Assembly (NCBI GenBank): GCA_963827725.1
Contig: CAWHBM010000003.1
Coordinates: forward strand, 124,001-188,000
Length of the DNA: 64,000 nt
Direction of reading: 5' to 3'
Source: VAXT01 sp963827725
GTDB lineage: Bacteria > Actinomycetota > Thermoleophilia > Gaiellales > Gaiellaceae
The notes beneath the pieces are model-generated. The model had not been told where the DNA came from. It searched no databases and saw only the letters and a list, made by a program, of their open reading frames with translations. Position numbers and translations under genes: made by a program. Positions 26,415-35,672 of the stretch are shown here, one piece after another; the first letter of the stretch is position 1; each line of letters begins with the position of its first letter.

Positions 26415-27824
26415 ATGAGCGCCGCGACGATCGAGCCGGGGTCGTTTCGCGATCCGCACAGTCGCGTCGTGGAAGCAGACGGAGCAGTCCTCCGCCTCCT
26501 CAGTGCGCAGGGCCTGCGCGACTGGAACGCACTCGCGGCGAGCGAGCTCTTCCGAGGATCGGTCGCGGAGGGAAAGCTCGTCGGCACGGAGCTCGAGGCC
26601 GAGGGCGCTGCGGATCTCCCCGACGGGCTCGTCGACGGCGCAGCGGCGGTCCTCCGGCACGAGGTCGTTCCCTTCGTCTCCTATCCCTACGAGTGGACTT
26701 TCGCGATGCTGAAGGACGCCGCCCTGCTCCAGCTGGAGCTGCTTCGACGAGCTCTCGACGAGGACCTGATCCTCAAAGACTCCTCCCCGTACAACATCCA
26801 GTGGCGCGGCGCCCAGCCTGTCTTCATCGACATCGGCTCGTTCGAGGCTCTGCGCCCCGGCGAGCCTTGGATCGGCTACCGCCAGTTCTGCATGCTCTTC
26901 CTGTACCCGTTGCTGCTCCAGGCCTACAAGGGCATGCCCTTCCAGCCGTGGCTGCGCGGATCTCTCGACGGGATCGAGCCGCAGGAGTGCCGCATGCTGA
27001 TGTCGTTCCGCGACCTCTTTCGCGCGGGCGTCCTCAGTCACGTCCTCCTCCACGCGCGGCTGGAGCGGCGCAACGCCGACTCGGAGCGCGACGTCAAGGG
27101 CGAGCTGAGGAAAGCCGGCTTCAAGAAGGAGCTGATCGCCGCGAACGTGAAACGGCTGGAGCGCCTCGTCCGAGGCCTCGAGTGGAGGCCGGGTGCCTCG
27201 GAGTGGTCGGACTACGGGCCGCGGGGGCACTACACAGACGCCGATGCAGACCAAAAGGACGAGTTCGTGCGCCGGGTCGCGGCGGAGCGCAGCTTGGGCC
27301 TCGCCTGGGACCTCGGCTGCAACGATGGCCGCTTCTCTCGGATCGTGGCCGAGCACGCCCGCACCGTGGTCGCGATGGACGCCGACGCAGCCGTCGTCGA
27401 TGGCCTCTACCGCTCACTACGAGCCGGCGGCGAGACTTCGATCCTGCCGCTCTATGTCGACGTCGTCGATCCCTCGCCCGCTCTGGGCTGGCGCGGGGGC
27501 GAACGGCGCACCCTGAGCGACCGCGGCACCCCGGAGCTGACGCTCTGCCTCGCCTTCATCCACCACGTTGCGCTCAGCGGCAACGTGCCCGTGAGGGACT
27601 TCCTGGACTGGCTCCGCTCACTCGAGACGAGGCTCGTGATCGAGTTTCCGACAACCGACGACCCGCTCGTCCGGCGGCTGCTCGCCCGCAAGCAGGAGGG
27701 AACCCACCCCGACTACGACCGCGGCTACTTCGAGCGCACCCTCGGCGATCTCTTCGACGTGACGTCGACCGAGGAGCTGTCCTCCGGCACACGCGTCCTC
27801 TACGTTGCCCAGCCGAAGGTCTGA
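26415..27824 (+). CDS. NoeA-like methyltransferase with N-terminal kinase-like domain
   Basis: 469 residues. N-terminal half has ILKDSSPYNIQWRG and PVFIDIGSFEALRPGEPW near residue 125, reminiscent of the catalytic loop (D-x-N) and metal (D) site of kinase-like folds. The C-terminal half is a class I SAM methyltransferase: LAWDLGCNDGRFSRIVAE near residue 297 and FIHHVALSGNVP near residue 380. Rhizobial NoeA is a nodulation-factor-related methyltransferase of this kind. Here it probably methylates a glycan or carrier-linked sugar. Confidence 0.7.
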   Translation: MSAATIEPGSFRDPHSRVVEADGAVLRLLSAQGLRDWNALAASELFRGSVAEGKLVGTELEAEGAADLPDGLVDGAAAVLRHEVVPFVSYPYEWTFAMLKDAALLQLELLRRALDEDLILKDSSPYNIQWRGAQPVFIDIGSFEALRPGEPWIGYRQFCMLFLYPLLLQAYKGMPFQPWLRGSLDGIEPQECRMLMSFRDLFRAGVLSHVLLHARLERRNADSERDVKGELRKAGFKKELIAANVKRLERLVRGLEWRPGASEWSDYGPRGHYTDADADQKDEFVRRVAAERSLGLAWDLGCNDGRFSRIVAEHARTVVAMDADAAVVDGLYRSLRAGGETSILPLYVDVVDPSPALGWRGGERRTLSDRGTPELTLCLAFIHHVALSGNVPVRDFLDWLRSLETRLVIEFPTTDDPLVRRLLARKQEGTHPDYDRGYFERTLGDLFDVTSTEELSSGTRVLYVAQPKV

Positions 27825-29877
27825 CTCGAGCGAGCGGCGCGGCCCGCCGCTCGTCGTCGAGGCCGCGCATGTGGCGGCTCTTGCCGGATTCGCAATCGCT
27901 CAGCCGATCTTCAACCTGCTGGCGGGCACTCCGCAGTTCTTCGGCGTGCGCGGCTCGACCAGCACCGAGATCGTCGTCTTCGCCGTCGCGGTCGTGCTCG
28001 CGCCCTTCCTCATCGCGCTGGCCCTGGAAGGCCTCGTGGGCCTCGCCGGTGAGGGCCCGCGACAGGCACTCCATCTCTTCTTCATCGGAGGGCTCCTCGC
28101 CCTGATCTCGCTGCGGGCTCTGAAGCAGGTCTTCGACCCGCCGCCCGCGGTGCTCGGCCTCGCCGCACTCGCCCTCGGCATCGCAGGCGCCCTCTTTTAC
28201 TCGCGCGTCCGGGCAGGGCGCTCGATCGTGAGCGTGCTCGTTCCGGCGCCGCTGATCTTCCTCGCCATCTTTCTCTTCTTCTCCCCCGTGGAGAAGCTCG
28301 TGCTCACGCCTGAAGCCCGGGCAAGTGTCGCTGTCGCAGACGCGCGAAACGATGTCGTCTTGCTGGTCCTGGACGAGTTCCCGACGAGCTCGCTCATGAC
28401 CGCCGGGGGGCAGATCGACGCCGCTCGCTTTCCGAACTTCGGCCGGCTCGCCGCCGACTCGACCTGGTTCAGGAACGCGACGGGCGAGCACGAGGGAACC
28501 CATGCCGCGGTGCCGTCCATCCTCGACGCGCGGCTCCCGATGAGACGCCTTCAGCCGACCTTCGCCGACCATCAGCAGAACCTCTTCACGTTGCTTGGAG
28601 GCCGCTATCGGATGAACGTCTGGGAAACCCAGACGCACGTCTGCCCGACCAGCCTCTGCCGTGGCAAGGGCGAGCTCAGCAACTCGTTCGCCGACCGGAT
28701 GCACTCCCTGTTCGAGGACGCCGGGATCGTCTACCTCCACATGGTCACACCGTCTGCCGAAGAGAAGCGGCTTCCAGACGTGGGCACAGCCTGGGGTCAT
28801 TTCCGGCGCGTCGCCGATCGGGGAGCCCGCTTCGAGCGCAGCCGGTTCGAGAGCTTTGTCTCGTCGATCCCGCGGACCGACGGCCGGCCGACGCTCAGTC
28901 TCGCGCACGTCCTGCTTCCCCATGGGACGTGGGAGCTCCAGCCGTCCTGTCGCGAGTACATCACCCCCGACTACTCGCCCGGGCCTCGTCGTCCCCGGCA
29001 ATCGTTGGGGCAACAACGAATGGCTGGTCGCCCAGGCCTACCAGCGGCACCTGCTCCAGCTCCAGTGCACGGACCGGCTGCTCGGAGAGCTCCTGCAGCG
29101 GCTGCGCGAGACCGGACGTCTATGACGATGCGCTCGTGATCGTGACGGCAGACCAGGGCGTGAGCGTGCGGGCGGGACAGAGCCGGCGGTCGGTCGACCC
29201 TGCACAGCCCGACGAATCTCGCCGATCTGGCTTTCGTGCCGCTCTTCGTCAAGCGACCCGGCCAGCGGGCCGGAACGGTCGACGACACCCACGTCCGCAC
29301 GTTGGACATCGTTCCCACGATCGCCGACGTTCTCGGTATCGAGGTCCCGTGGGAGATCGAGGGCAACTCGGCCTTCGAGGCCGGCCACTCCGACCAGGTG
29401 GACTTCCTCACCGCTCGCGGGCGGGCCCAGGCCGACGTGCGCGCGCTCGCGCGGCAGCGTGGCCGGACGGTGCGGCGGAAGACTGCGCTCTTCGGCGCGG
29501 GACAACTCGACTTGGGGCCAAACCAGGCGCTTCGAGGTCGGCGAGTCGCTGGTCTTCGCGTCAGTCCTGCCGGGGATCGAGGGAGCATCGACGCCGAGAT
29601 CGCCGACCTCCTCCGTTCCTTGCCCGCCGACTCGGACGTCGTCCCGGCACAGGTGATGGGATCGATCAGCGGTCCCGGCGCCAAGGCGGACCGGCCGCTC
29701 GCGCTTGCGTTGAATGGCCGGATCGCGTCCGTCACGCGGACCTATCGCGAGGGATCGACGGTGCGTTACTCGGCCATGGCGCCGGAAACGGCGCTCCGTC
29801 CCGGCCGGAACGAGGTCGAGCTCTTCTGGGTCATGCAGAGTCGGCGTGGCCTCGTGCTCGAGAAGCTGGCGAGCTAG
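27805..29877 (+). CDS. Alkaline-phosphatase-superfamily membrane protein, sulfatase-like (three frame breaks)
   Basis: Starts with a TTG at 27805 (20-nt overlap with the previous gene). Four to five transmembrane helices (residues about 15-160), then a sulfatase/phosphoglycerol-transferase-type domain: NDVVLLVLDEFPTSSLM with the metal-binding Asp, LPHGTWELQPS and TADQGVSVRAG. The reading frame breaks near 28982, 29119 and 29200, but the three frames together give a continuous protein ending VLEKLAS at 29877. Clustered indels look like assembly error. Likely transfers or removes phosphate-type groups on surface glycans. Confidence 0.6.
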
Positions 29878-29879
29878 AG

Positions 29880-30794
29880 ATGGCCAAGCTCCTGCTCAGC
29901 TTCGACTTCGAGGACTGGCACCAACTGGTGCACCGGCGGCTCGGCCGGCCGGACTGGGACTCGCGAGGCGATGCCCTCGAGCGTCAGACCGGCGCGATCT
30001 TCGATCTTCTCGACGAGTTGAAGTCCAAGGCGACCTTCTTCGTCCTCGGCATGACCGCCGAGCGCTACCCGGACCTCGTGCGAGAGATCGCCGCGCGCGG
30101 GCACGAGCTCGCCTGCCACGGCTTCGCGCACGAGCGGGTGCACACCCAGAAGGCGGATGAGTTTCGCCGCGACGTCGAGCGCTGCGCACAGCTCCTCGAG
30201 CACCTGGGCGGCCGGCGGCCCCACGGCTATCGCGCCCCGGCGTTCTCGATCACGCGTGACACGCCCTGGGCCTACGAGACGCTCTCGGAGCTCGGCTTTC
30301 GTTACGACTCGAGCCAGTACGACTCGCCGCGGATCCCGCGGCGAATCCGGCCGGTGCCGCCGACCCCCTACCGGCTCGAACTGCCGTCCGGCCGCGAGAT
30401 CTGGGAGTTTCCGATCACCGTCTGGCACATCCGCGGCCGCCCGGTGCCGATCGGCGGTGGCGCCTACTGGCGCGTCCTGCCGGCTCCGATCCTCCGGCGC
30501 GCCCTGCGGCAGGTCACGGGCGAAAACGCCTACCCTGTGCTGTACTTCCATCCGTACGAGCTCGATCCGCGCCCGCTGCGGGCCAAGCTGCCAGAGAGCC
30601 CGACTCCGAGGCAGCGGTTGCTCGCCGGCTGGAAGAGCGTGCAGCGCAATCCCGGCAGGCGGCGCGTCGCGGATCGGATTCGTGCAATTGCGCGAGAATT
30701 CCCACTTGGCAGCTACGAGGAGGCACATGGAGAGATCGTCGAACGCTACGGAGCTCGTACGAGATCACTTTCGCGAGAAGGCGTCCTCGTTTGA
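29880..30794 (+). CDS. Polysaccharide deacetylase (NodB domain)
   Basis: 304 residues. Canonical catalytic motifs: LLSFDFEDWHQL (DxED pair), HELACHGFAHERVH (HxxxxH zinc site near residue 82), GYRAPAFSIT, and LYFHPYELDP near residue 223. The C-terminal PRQRLLAGWKS part resembles the DUF3473-type extension of exosortase-linked deacetylases. Removes acetyl groups from a surface glycan. Starts 3 nt after the preceding stop and overlaps the next gene by 68 bp. Confidence 0.85.
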   Translation: MAKLLLSFDFEDWHQLVHRRLGRPDWDSRGDALERQTGAIFDLLDELKSKATFFVLGMTAERYPDLVREIAARGHELACHGFAHERVHTQKADEFRRDVERCAQLLEHLGGRRPHGYRAPAFSITRDTPWAYETLSELGFRYDSSQYDSPRIPRRIRPVPPTPYRLELPSGREIWEFPITVWHIRGRPVPIGGGAYWRVLPAPILRRALRQVTGENAYPVLYFHPYELDPRPLRAKLPESPTPRQRLLAGWKSVQRNPGRRRVADRIRAIAREFPLGSYEEAHGEIVERYGARTRSLSREGVLV

Positions 30795-31368
30795 CGCGCT
30801 CTACGACGAGGAGCACCTGCTCCAGCGCGCGGTCCGCCCCGGACTGCTGAAGCGCCGCGACTTCGCGATCGAGGTCGTCCGCGAATACTCCGCGCCACGC
30901 GTGCTCGACATCGGCGGCGGCTCGGGACGGGTGGGCGAGCTCGCGCTCGAGGCTGGCGCCGGCGAGTACGTGAACGCCGACATCGCGAAGGAGATGCTCG
31001 ACCTCTCCAAGGAGCGTCTCGCGCGCTTCGGCGACAAGGTCAAGCTCGTCCACGGCGACTTCCTGACCGCGCCGCTCGAGGGAACCTTCGACGTCGTGCT
31101 CGCGCTCGGCTTCTTCGACTACCAGTCCGATGCGCACGTTTTCGTCCGCCGAATGGCCGAGTTGACCTCGGGGAGCGCGGTCGCGAGCTTTCCCCGCTGG
31201 AACTGGCTCAAGGGCCCAGTGCGGAAGCTGCGCTACGAGGTGGTCAACAACTGCCCGATCTTCGACTACACCGAGCGGGAGCTGCGTTTCCTGTTCGGCG
31301 GAGCAGGGTTTAGCCGCGTGCTGATCAAACAAGGGCGCAGTGGCTTCCTCGTACGAGCAGACCGGTAG
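30727..31368 (+). CDS. Class I SAM-dependent methyltransferase (UbiG-like)
   Basis: 213 residues. Motif I VLDIGGGSGRVGELALEAGA near residue 60, acidic residue in YVNADIAKEML, motif II HGDFLTAPLEGTFDVVLALG. The N-terminus (VRDHFREKASSFDALYDEE) is like Mg-protoporphyrin or ubiquinone/menaquinone-type small-molecule methyltransferases. ATG 30727 lies inside the deacetylase end. Substrate unknown. Confidence 0.75.
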   Translation: MERSSNATELVRDHFREKASSFDALYDEEHLLQRAVRPGLLKRRDFAIEVVREYSAPRVLDIGGGSGRVGELALEAGAGEYVNADIAKEMLDLSKERLARFGDKVKLVHGDFLTAPLEGTFDVVLALGFFDYQSDAHVFVRRMAELTSGSAVASFPRWNWLKGPVRKLRYEVVNNCPIFDYTERELRFLFGGAGFSRVLIKQGRSGFLVRADR

Positions 31369-33118
31369 CATTTCCGCCTTGAAGCGGCTCCTGGTCGTCA
31401 TCTTCGGCTGCGTAGCGCTTTTCGCGGCCGCCCCCGGCCATGCGGAAGCGCGGCCGTGCGGGCTCTCGAACGCCTCACCGCTCTGGATCGACTTCGCCGA
31501 CGGCTCGGTGCCCTACTGGCCGATGTTCGCCCGGCCGGGAGTAACTGCCGCCGCCGCCAACTTCCTCTTTCCGCCGCAGATACGCGCACTCGGTGCGGAC
31601 ACCATCTACTGGGACATGTATCTCCGGCAACGGGTCGGGACGCCGAACAAGCCGAAGGACCCCGCGGTGGTCAAGGACTGGGCCGACCGGGTCTTCTACC
31701 GAGCAGTGGCCTCGTCTGCCTGCGCGACACCTTGGATCGCGCTGAACGAGATGTGGGGCTCGAACCTCCCGACGCCGTGGTCACCGACGAATGCGCAGTA
31801 CCGCGAGAACATCATCATCTTCGTCAGCCGGCTCCGGGCGCTCGGCGCGCGCCCCTTCCTCCTGCTCTCCACGCGGCCCTTCACCGACGGCGAAGCGGGC
31901 GACTGGTGGCGGCAAGCCGCCCTCTACACGGACTTTGTCCAGGAGATCTACTTCTCGGCGCCGCAGATCCACCGGATGGGACCGACGCGTGGCTCACGCA
32001 CCCTGCGCAACGCATTCCGGCAAGGCGTCACCGACCTGACCTCGATCGCGATCCCGCCGTCGAAGGTCGGAATCTTCCTCGGCTTCCACACCAACCCGGG
32101 CGCGGGCGGCCGAGAGGGCCTGAAGCCCGCGAGCGCCTGGTACAACCACGTCAAGCTCCAGGTGCTTGCGATCAGGCAGGTGCGCCGCGAGATGCCGTTC
32201 GAAACCGTCTGGTCGTGGGGCTGGGGCGAGTGGAGTGCGTCGGATCGCGACCCTGACAAGCCGGCCGCCGCCTGCGTCTTCCTCTGGACGCGCGACCCCG
32301 GTCTGTGCGGCGGCCCCGGGATGGCAGGGCCCGGTTTCGACAAGTCGCTCACCGTCGGGCAGCTGATCCTCCCCGGCGGAGTCCAGTGCAACACGCCCTG
32401 GGGCAAGATCCGAAATGGACAGATCTCCAGCCTGACCGGCGTCACCGGCGACCGCGAGGTTGCGTACAGCTCACTCTTCGCACGGCTCGTGCTCAAGGGC
32501 CATGTGCGGATCGACGCCGAGGACCTGAGGGCGGCCGAGCGGGCAATCGTCACCTACCGCTTCGGAGGCAGTGGCGCTGCCTACCGGGCCGCGTTGGCCC
32601 GCGCCGGCGCAACGCGGGCAATCGCACGCGGGGTGATCGCCGACGAGCTCCGCCAGGCTCGAATCGAGCGCAACTTCCAGGTGGCGTCGCCTTCGGGCGC
32701 GGCCATCGCCGAGTACCGCAGCTCGTACTCGGACACCTCGGCCCGCCTCGTCGAGGCTACGCCTGCCCCGCCGTGGCTCGGACGCCGGGGACGCGGAGTG
32801 GCAATCCAGGGAATGGCCCCTGCCGCGGTGTTCCAGATTCCGCTGGGCCGCTCGGTCATGCTCCAGACCCGAAACAAGCCCGTTGAGGTGCGCGCCGTCA
32901 GCCCCACGGCGCCACTCGGTGCGTTCACCCTTCCCGAGGCAAGCGCCTCGATCCGCGCGGCCCTGGTTCAGATCGCCCAGGACCAGGTCTTCGACAACTG
33001 GCTCATGCGCCGCGAGCAAAGCGCGCTGGCCTGGACGACCTGCCGGCGCGACTGGCTGCCGTCGCTGGGCACGCTCGAGCTGACGAGCGAGCTCCCGTTC
33101 CTCAAGCTCGCCAACTAG
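31340..33118 (+). CDS. Unknown secreted protein, possibly glycosidase-like
   Basis: 592 residues from GTG 31340 (AAGGG upstream); a TTG at 31379 directly before the signal peptide is the alternative. Signal peptide ALKRLLVVIFGCVALFAAAPGHAEA. The mature part begins with WIDFADGSVPYWPMFARPG, DTIYWDMYLRQRVG and WIALNEMWG, reading like strands and helices of a TIM-barrel with acidic Glu/Asp ends (NEMWG, WGWGEW). Not assigned to a family. It ends, with a 4-nt shared CTAG, against the convergent methyltransferase. A glycan-cleaving enzyme is only a guess. Confidence 0.6.
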   Translation: MASSYEQTGSISALKRLLVVIFGCVALFAAAPGHAEARPCGLSNASPLWIDFADGSVPYWPMFARPGVTAAAANFLFPPQIRALGADTIYWDMYLRQRVGTPNKPKDPAVVKDWADRVFYRAVASSACATPWIALNEMWGSNLPTPWSPTNAQYRENIIIFVSRLRALGARPFLLLSTRPFTDGEAGDWWRQAALYTDFVQEIYFSAPQIHRMGPTRGSRTLRNAFRQGVTDLTSIAIPPSKVGIFLGFHTNPGAGGREGLKPASAWYNHVKLQVLAIRQVRREMPFETVWSWGWGEWSASDRDPDKPAAACVFLWTRDPGLCGGPGMAGPGFDKSLTVGQLILPGGVQCNTPWGKIRNGQISSLTGVTGDREVAYSSLFARLVLKGHVRIDAEDLRAAERAIVTYRFGGSGAAYRAALARAGATRAIARGVIADELRQARIERNFQVASPSGAAIAEYRSSYSDTSARLVEATPAPPWLGRRGRGVAIQGMAPAAVFQIPLGRSVMLQTRNKPVEVRAVSPTAPLGAFTLPEASASIRAALVQIAQDQVFDNWLMRREQSALAWTTCRRDWLPSLGTLELTSELPFLKLAN

Positions 33119-33927
33119 TCGTAAGGCTTTCTGAAGACGACGAGATCCTGGCGGAGGCTTCCGGGGGATCCGCCCTCCGACACGAGCTCGAGGAGCTCCA
33201 GTCCCGGGGCGAGCCGCTCCCGGACGTAGGCCTCGGGGTGAAACGTCGTGCAGAGGTTCGTCCCGGCGACGCTCGCCCAGCGCACGACTGGTTCTCCCGC
33301 GAGGTATAGCGCGCGCTCCTCGGCATTCAGGCGATCGAGGTAGGAGTCGCCGTGGGTCGTCAGGAGGAGAAGCCCTCCGGGCTGGAGGATCCGGCTGAGC
33401 TCGTCGACCCAGGCTCGCTCCAGGTCTTCCGGGAGGTGCGTGAAGACGGAGATCGCGTAGACGAGGTCGAAGAGGCCCGTCTGGTACGCGAGCGGAGGGG
33501 CAAGCTCGTTGGACGAGAACTCGGCGAACGGGAGATTCGACTCACACCAGCGGACGAGGCGGCGGTTGTAGTCACTCCCGTGGATCTCCGGTCGGCCGAG
33601 ACCGGACCAGTGCCGAATGACCCGGCCGCAACCGCAACCGAAGTCCAGCATCCGCTCGAGCTCGTCGATGCCCGGCCCGTGGCGTTCAACAGCCTCACTG
33701 ATGATCTCCGCCTGCTGCCGGCCGCTTTCGAGGAACCACGCCGCTCCGGGAGTCCCTGCGACGACAGTGCGAAGGCTCGGAGGCGGGAGCGGGAGACCGT
33801 CACCATCGGCCTCTCCCGCGTCGTCACCGCCCCTCGCGGCCTTGAAAGCCTCGTAGGCCCGGTAGGTCGGTTGGAGCAGCGAGACGCGGTCGAGCGCTTG
33901 CAGCGCCAGGGAGCGGACTCTCCTCAT
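33115..33927 (-). CDS. SAM-dependent methyltransferase behind the sulfate transporter
   Basis: 270 residues. N-terminal helix MRRVRSLALQALDRVSLL, then motif I MLDFGCGCGRVIRHW near residue 95, SDYNRRLVRW, and FDLVYAISVFTHLPEDL, typical of class I small-molecule methyltransferases. ATG 33927 starts 4 nt after the cysA stop, so it is co-transcribed with the sulfate ABC operon. A longer start upstream would overlap cysA. Substrate unknown; the link to sulfate uptake is not explained. Confidence 0.75.
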   Translation of the reverse strand: MRRVRSLALQALDRVSLLQPTYRAYEAFKAARGGDDAGEADGDGLPLPPPSLRTVVAGTPGAAWFLESGRQQAEIISEAVERHGPGIDELERMLDFGCGCGRVIRHWSGLGRPEIHGSDYNRRLVRWCESNLPFAEFSSNELAPPLAYQTGLFDLVYAISVFTHLPEDLERAWVDELSRILQPGGLLLLTTHGDSYLDRLNAEERALYLAGEPVVRWASVAGTNLCTTFHPEAYVRERLAPGLELLELVSEGGSPGSLRQDLVVFRKPYD

Positions 33928-33931
33928 GTTC

Positions 33932-34891
33932 CTACGGAGTCTGAAAGACCCTGGAGCGGCGCGGGCGGACGAAGACGCGTCCACCCGGGGCCAACCCGAG
34001 CTCATCTGCCTCTTCGCGCGTCACCTGAGCCCAGCACTCGCGGCCATCCTCGAGCAGCAGCTCGACGCGCACTTCGAAACCGAGATGGACGATCCGCTGC
34101 ACCGTTCCGGGTGTCGTCTTCCCGTTCGGCTCACTCCGCACTTCCAGGTCGTGCGGACGCACGAAGGAATCACCGAGCCGGTTGACGGGGCCTACGAAGC
34201 CCATCACGAACTCGTTCGCCGGCTCCTCGTAGAGGTCGCGCGGCCCGCCGACCTGCTCGACGCGCCCCTGGTTCATGAGCACGATCTGGTCGGCGATCTC
34301 CATCGCCTCCTCCTGGTCGTGCGTGACGAAGATCGTCGTGACGTGGACCTCGTCGTGGAGCCGCCGAAGCCAGCCCCGCAGCTCCTTCCGAACGCGCGCG
34401 TCGAGTGCCCCGAACGGCTCGTCGAGCAGGAGCACCTTCGGTTCGACGGCGAGGGCACGGGCGAGCGCCATCCGCTGGCGCTGGCCGCCGGAGAGCTGCG
34501 ACGGATAGCGCTTGGCGAGCCCGCCCAGCTGGACGAGCTCGAGGAGCTCGTTGACCCGCCTGGCGATCTCGGCCTTGGGCCGCTTCCGGATCGAGAGGCC
34601 AAACGCGACGTTGTCCCAGACCGTCATGTGCTTGAAGGCGGCGTAATGCTGGAAGACGAAGCCGACTCCGCGCTTCTGCGGTGAAACATAGGTCGCGTCC
34701 TCGCCGGAGATGAATACCTCGCCGGCGTCTGGCTCCTCGAGCCCCGCGATCACCCGGAGAAGCGTCGATTTTCCGCCGCCGCTCGGACCGAGCAGGGCTG
34801 TCAGCGACCCGCTTGCGACCTCGACGGAGACGTCGTCGAGCGCGACGAACTCGCCGAATCGCTTCGTGATCTTGCGGGCCTCGATCGCCAT
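33932..34891 (-). CDS. cysA: Sulfate ABC transporter ATP-binding protein CysA
   Basis: 319 residues. Energises sulfate (or thiosulfate) import. Walker A GPSGGGKST near residue 38, signature LSGGQRQRMALARALA, Walker B LLLDEPFGALD, and switch His in VTHDQEEAM. The C-terminal TOBE-like domain (HDLEVRSEPNG ... VELLLEDGRECWAQ) is somewhat short, as in CysA. Its ATG overlaps the cysW stop by one base. Confidence 0.95.
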   Translation of the reverse strand: MAIEARKITKRFGEFVALDDVSVEVASGSLTALLGPSGGGKSTLLRVIAGLEEPDAGEVFISGEDATYVSPQKRGVGFVFQHYAAFKHMTVWDNVAFGLSIRKRPKAEIARRVNELLELVQLGGLAKRYPSQLSGGQRQRMALARALAVEPKVLLLDEPFGALDARVRKELRGWLRRLHDEVHVTTIFVTHDQEEAMEIADQIVLMNQGRVEQVGGPRDLYEEPANEFVMGFVGPVNRLGDSFVRPHDLEVRSEPNGKTTPGTVQRIVHLGFEVRVELLLEDGRECWAQVTREEADELGLAPGGRVFVRPRRSRVFQTP

Positions 34892-35664
34892 CAGTGGGCT
34901 TCCTCCCGCCGGAGGAGCGTCATCGCCAGCAGAGTCGTGACGGCAAGCAGCGCCAGCACGACCGCCGCGGCATAAGCGCCGGTCAGGTCGAACGATTCGA
35001 ACCGCTCCTGGACGTGGAGCGTCATCGTGTCGGTGCGGCCTGCGATCCGTCCGGAGACGACGCTGACCGCGCCGAACTCCCCGAGCGCGCGGGCCGTCGT
35101 CAGCACGACTCCGTACGCGATCCCCCAGCGGATCGCCGGCAACGTCACCCGCCAGAAGGTCTGCCAGGGCGAGGCGCCGAGCGTGGCCGCGGCCTGCTCC
35201 TGCTCGTCGCCGACTTCCCGCAGCACCGGGACGACCTCCCGCACGACGAAGGGCAGCGACACGAAGATCGTGGCGAGGACCATGCCGGGCAGCGCGAAGA
35301 TGACCTGGAAGCCGTTGTCGATCAGCCAGCCGCCCCACCAACCGTTGCGTCCGTAGACCAGCACGAGAGCGAGGCCGACGACGACCGGGGAGAGCGCAAG
35401 CGGCAGGTCGACGACGCTGTTCACGAGGCCGTGCCCGCGGAATCGCCGGCGAACGATCGCGAGCGCACAGAAAACGCCGAAGACGGTGTTCGCCGGGACC
35501 GCGATCAGAGCGATGAGGATGGTGAGCCAGAGCGCGTGTAGCGCCTCCGGGGTCGTGATCGCAGCGAAGAAGGCGTCGACACCGTCCGCGAACGCGCGGA
35601 AGAAGACAAGCCCCACGGGCACCAGGAGCACTGCGGCGAGGTAGCCGAGCGCCACGAATCTCAA
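34891..35664 (-). CDS. cysW: Sulfate ABC transporter permease CysW
   Basis: 257 residues, six transmembrane segments. The EAA-type cytoplasmic loop AAATLGASPWQTFWRVTLPAI and the end segment ARALGEFGAVSVVSGRI are characteristic of CysW/CysT permeases. TTG at 35664 is the longest start; a GTG at 35655 is possible. Pairs with CysT as the channel of the importer. Confidence 0.9.
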   Translation of the reverse strand: MRFVALGYLAAVLLVPVGLVFFRAFADGVDAFFAAITTPEALHALWLTILIALIAVPANTVFGVFCALAIVRRRFRGHGLVNSVVDLPLALSPVVVGLALVLVYGRNGWWGGWLIDNGFQVIFALPGMVLATIFVSLPFVVREVVPVLREVGDEQEQAAATLGASPWQTFWRVTLPAIRWGIAYGVVLTTARALGEFGAVSVVSGRIAGRTDTMTLHVQERFESFDLTGAYAAAVVLALLAVTTLLAMTLLRREEAH

Positions 35665-35672
35665 TGTGTAGC

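Noticed and set aside
29459..29656. Alternative frame reading RFEVGESLVFASVLPG in the sulfatase-like gene, suggesting a fourth frame break
   Set aside because: The original frame (GRRVAGLRVSP, then AEIADLLRSL) reads through to the end and fits the domain, so no further break is needed.
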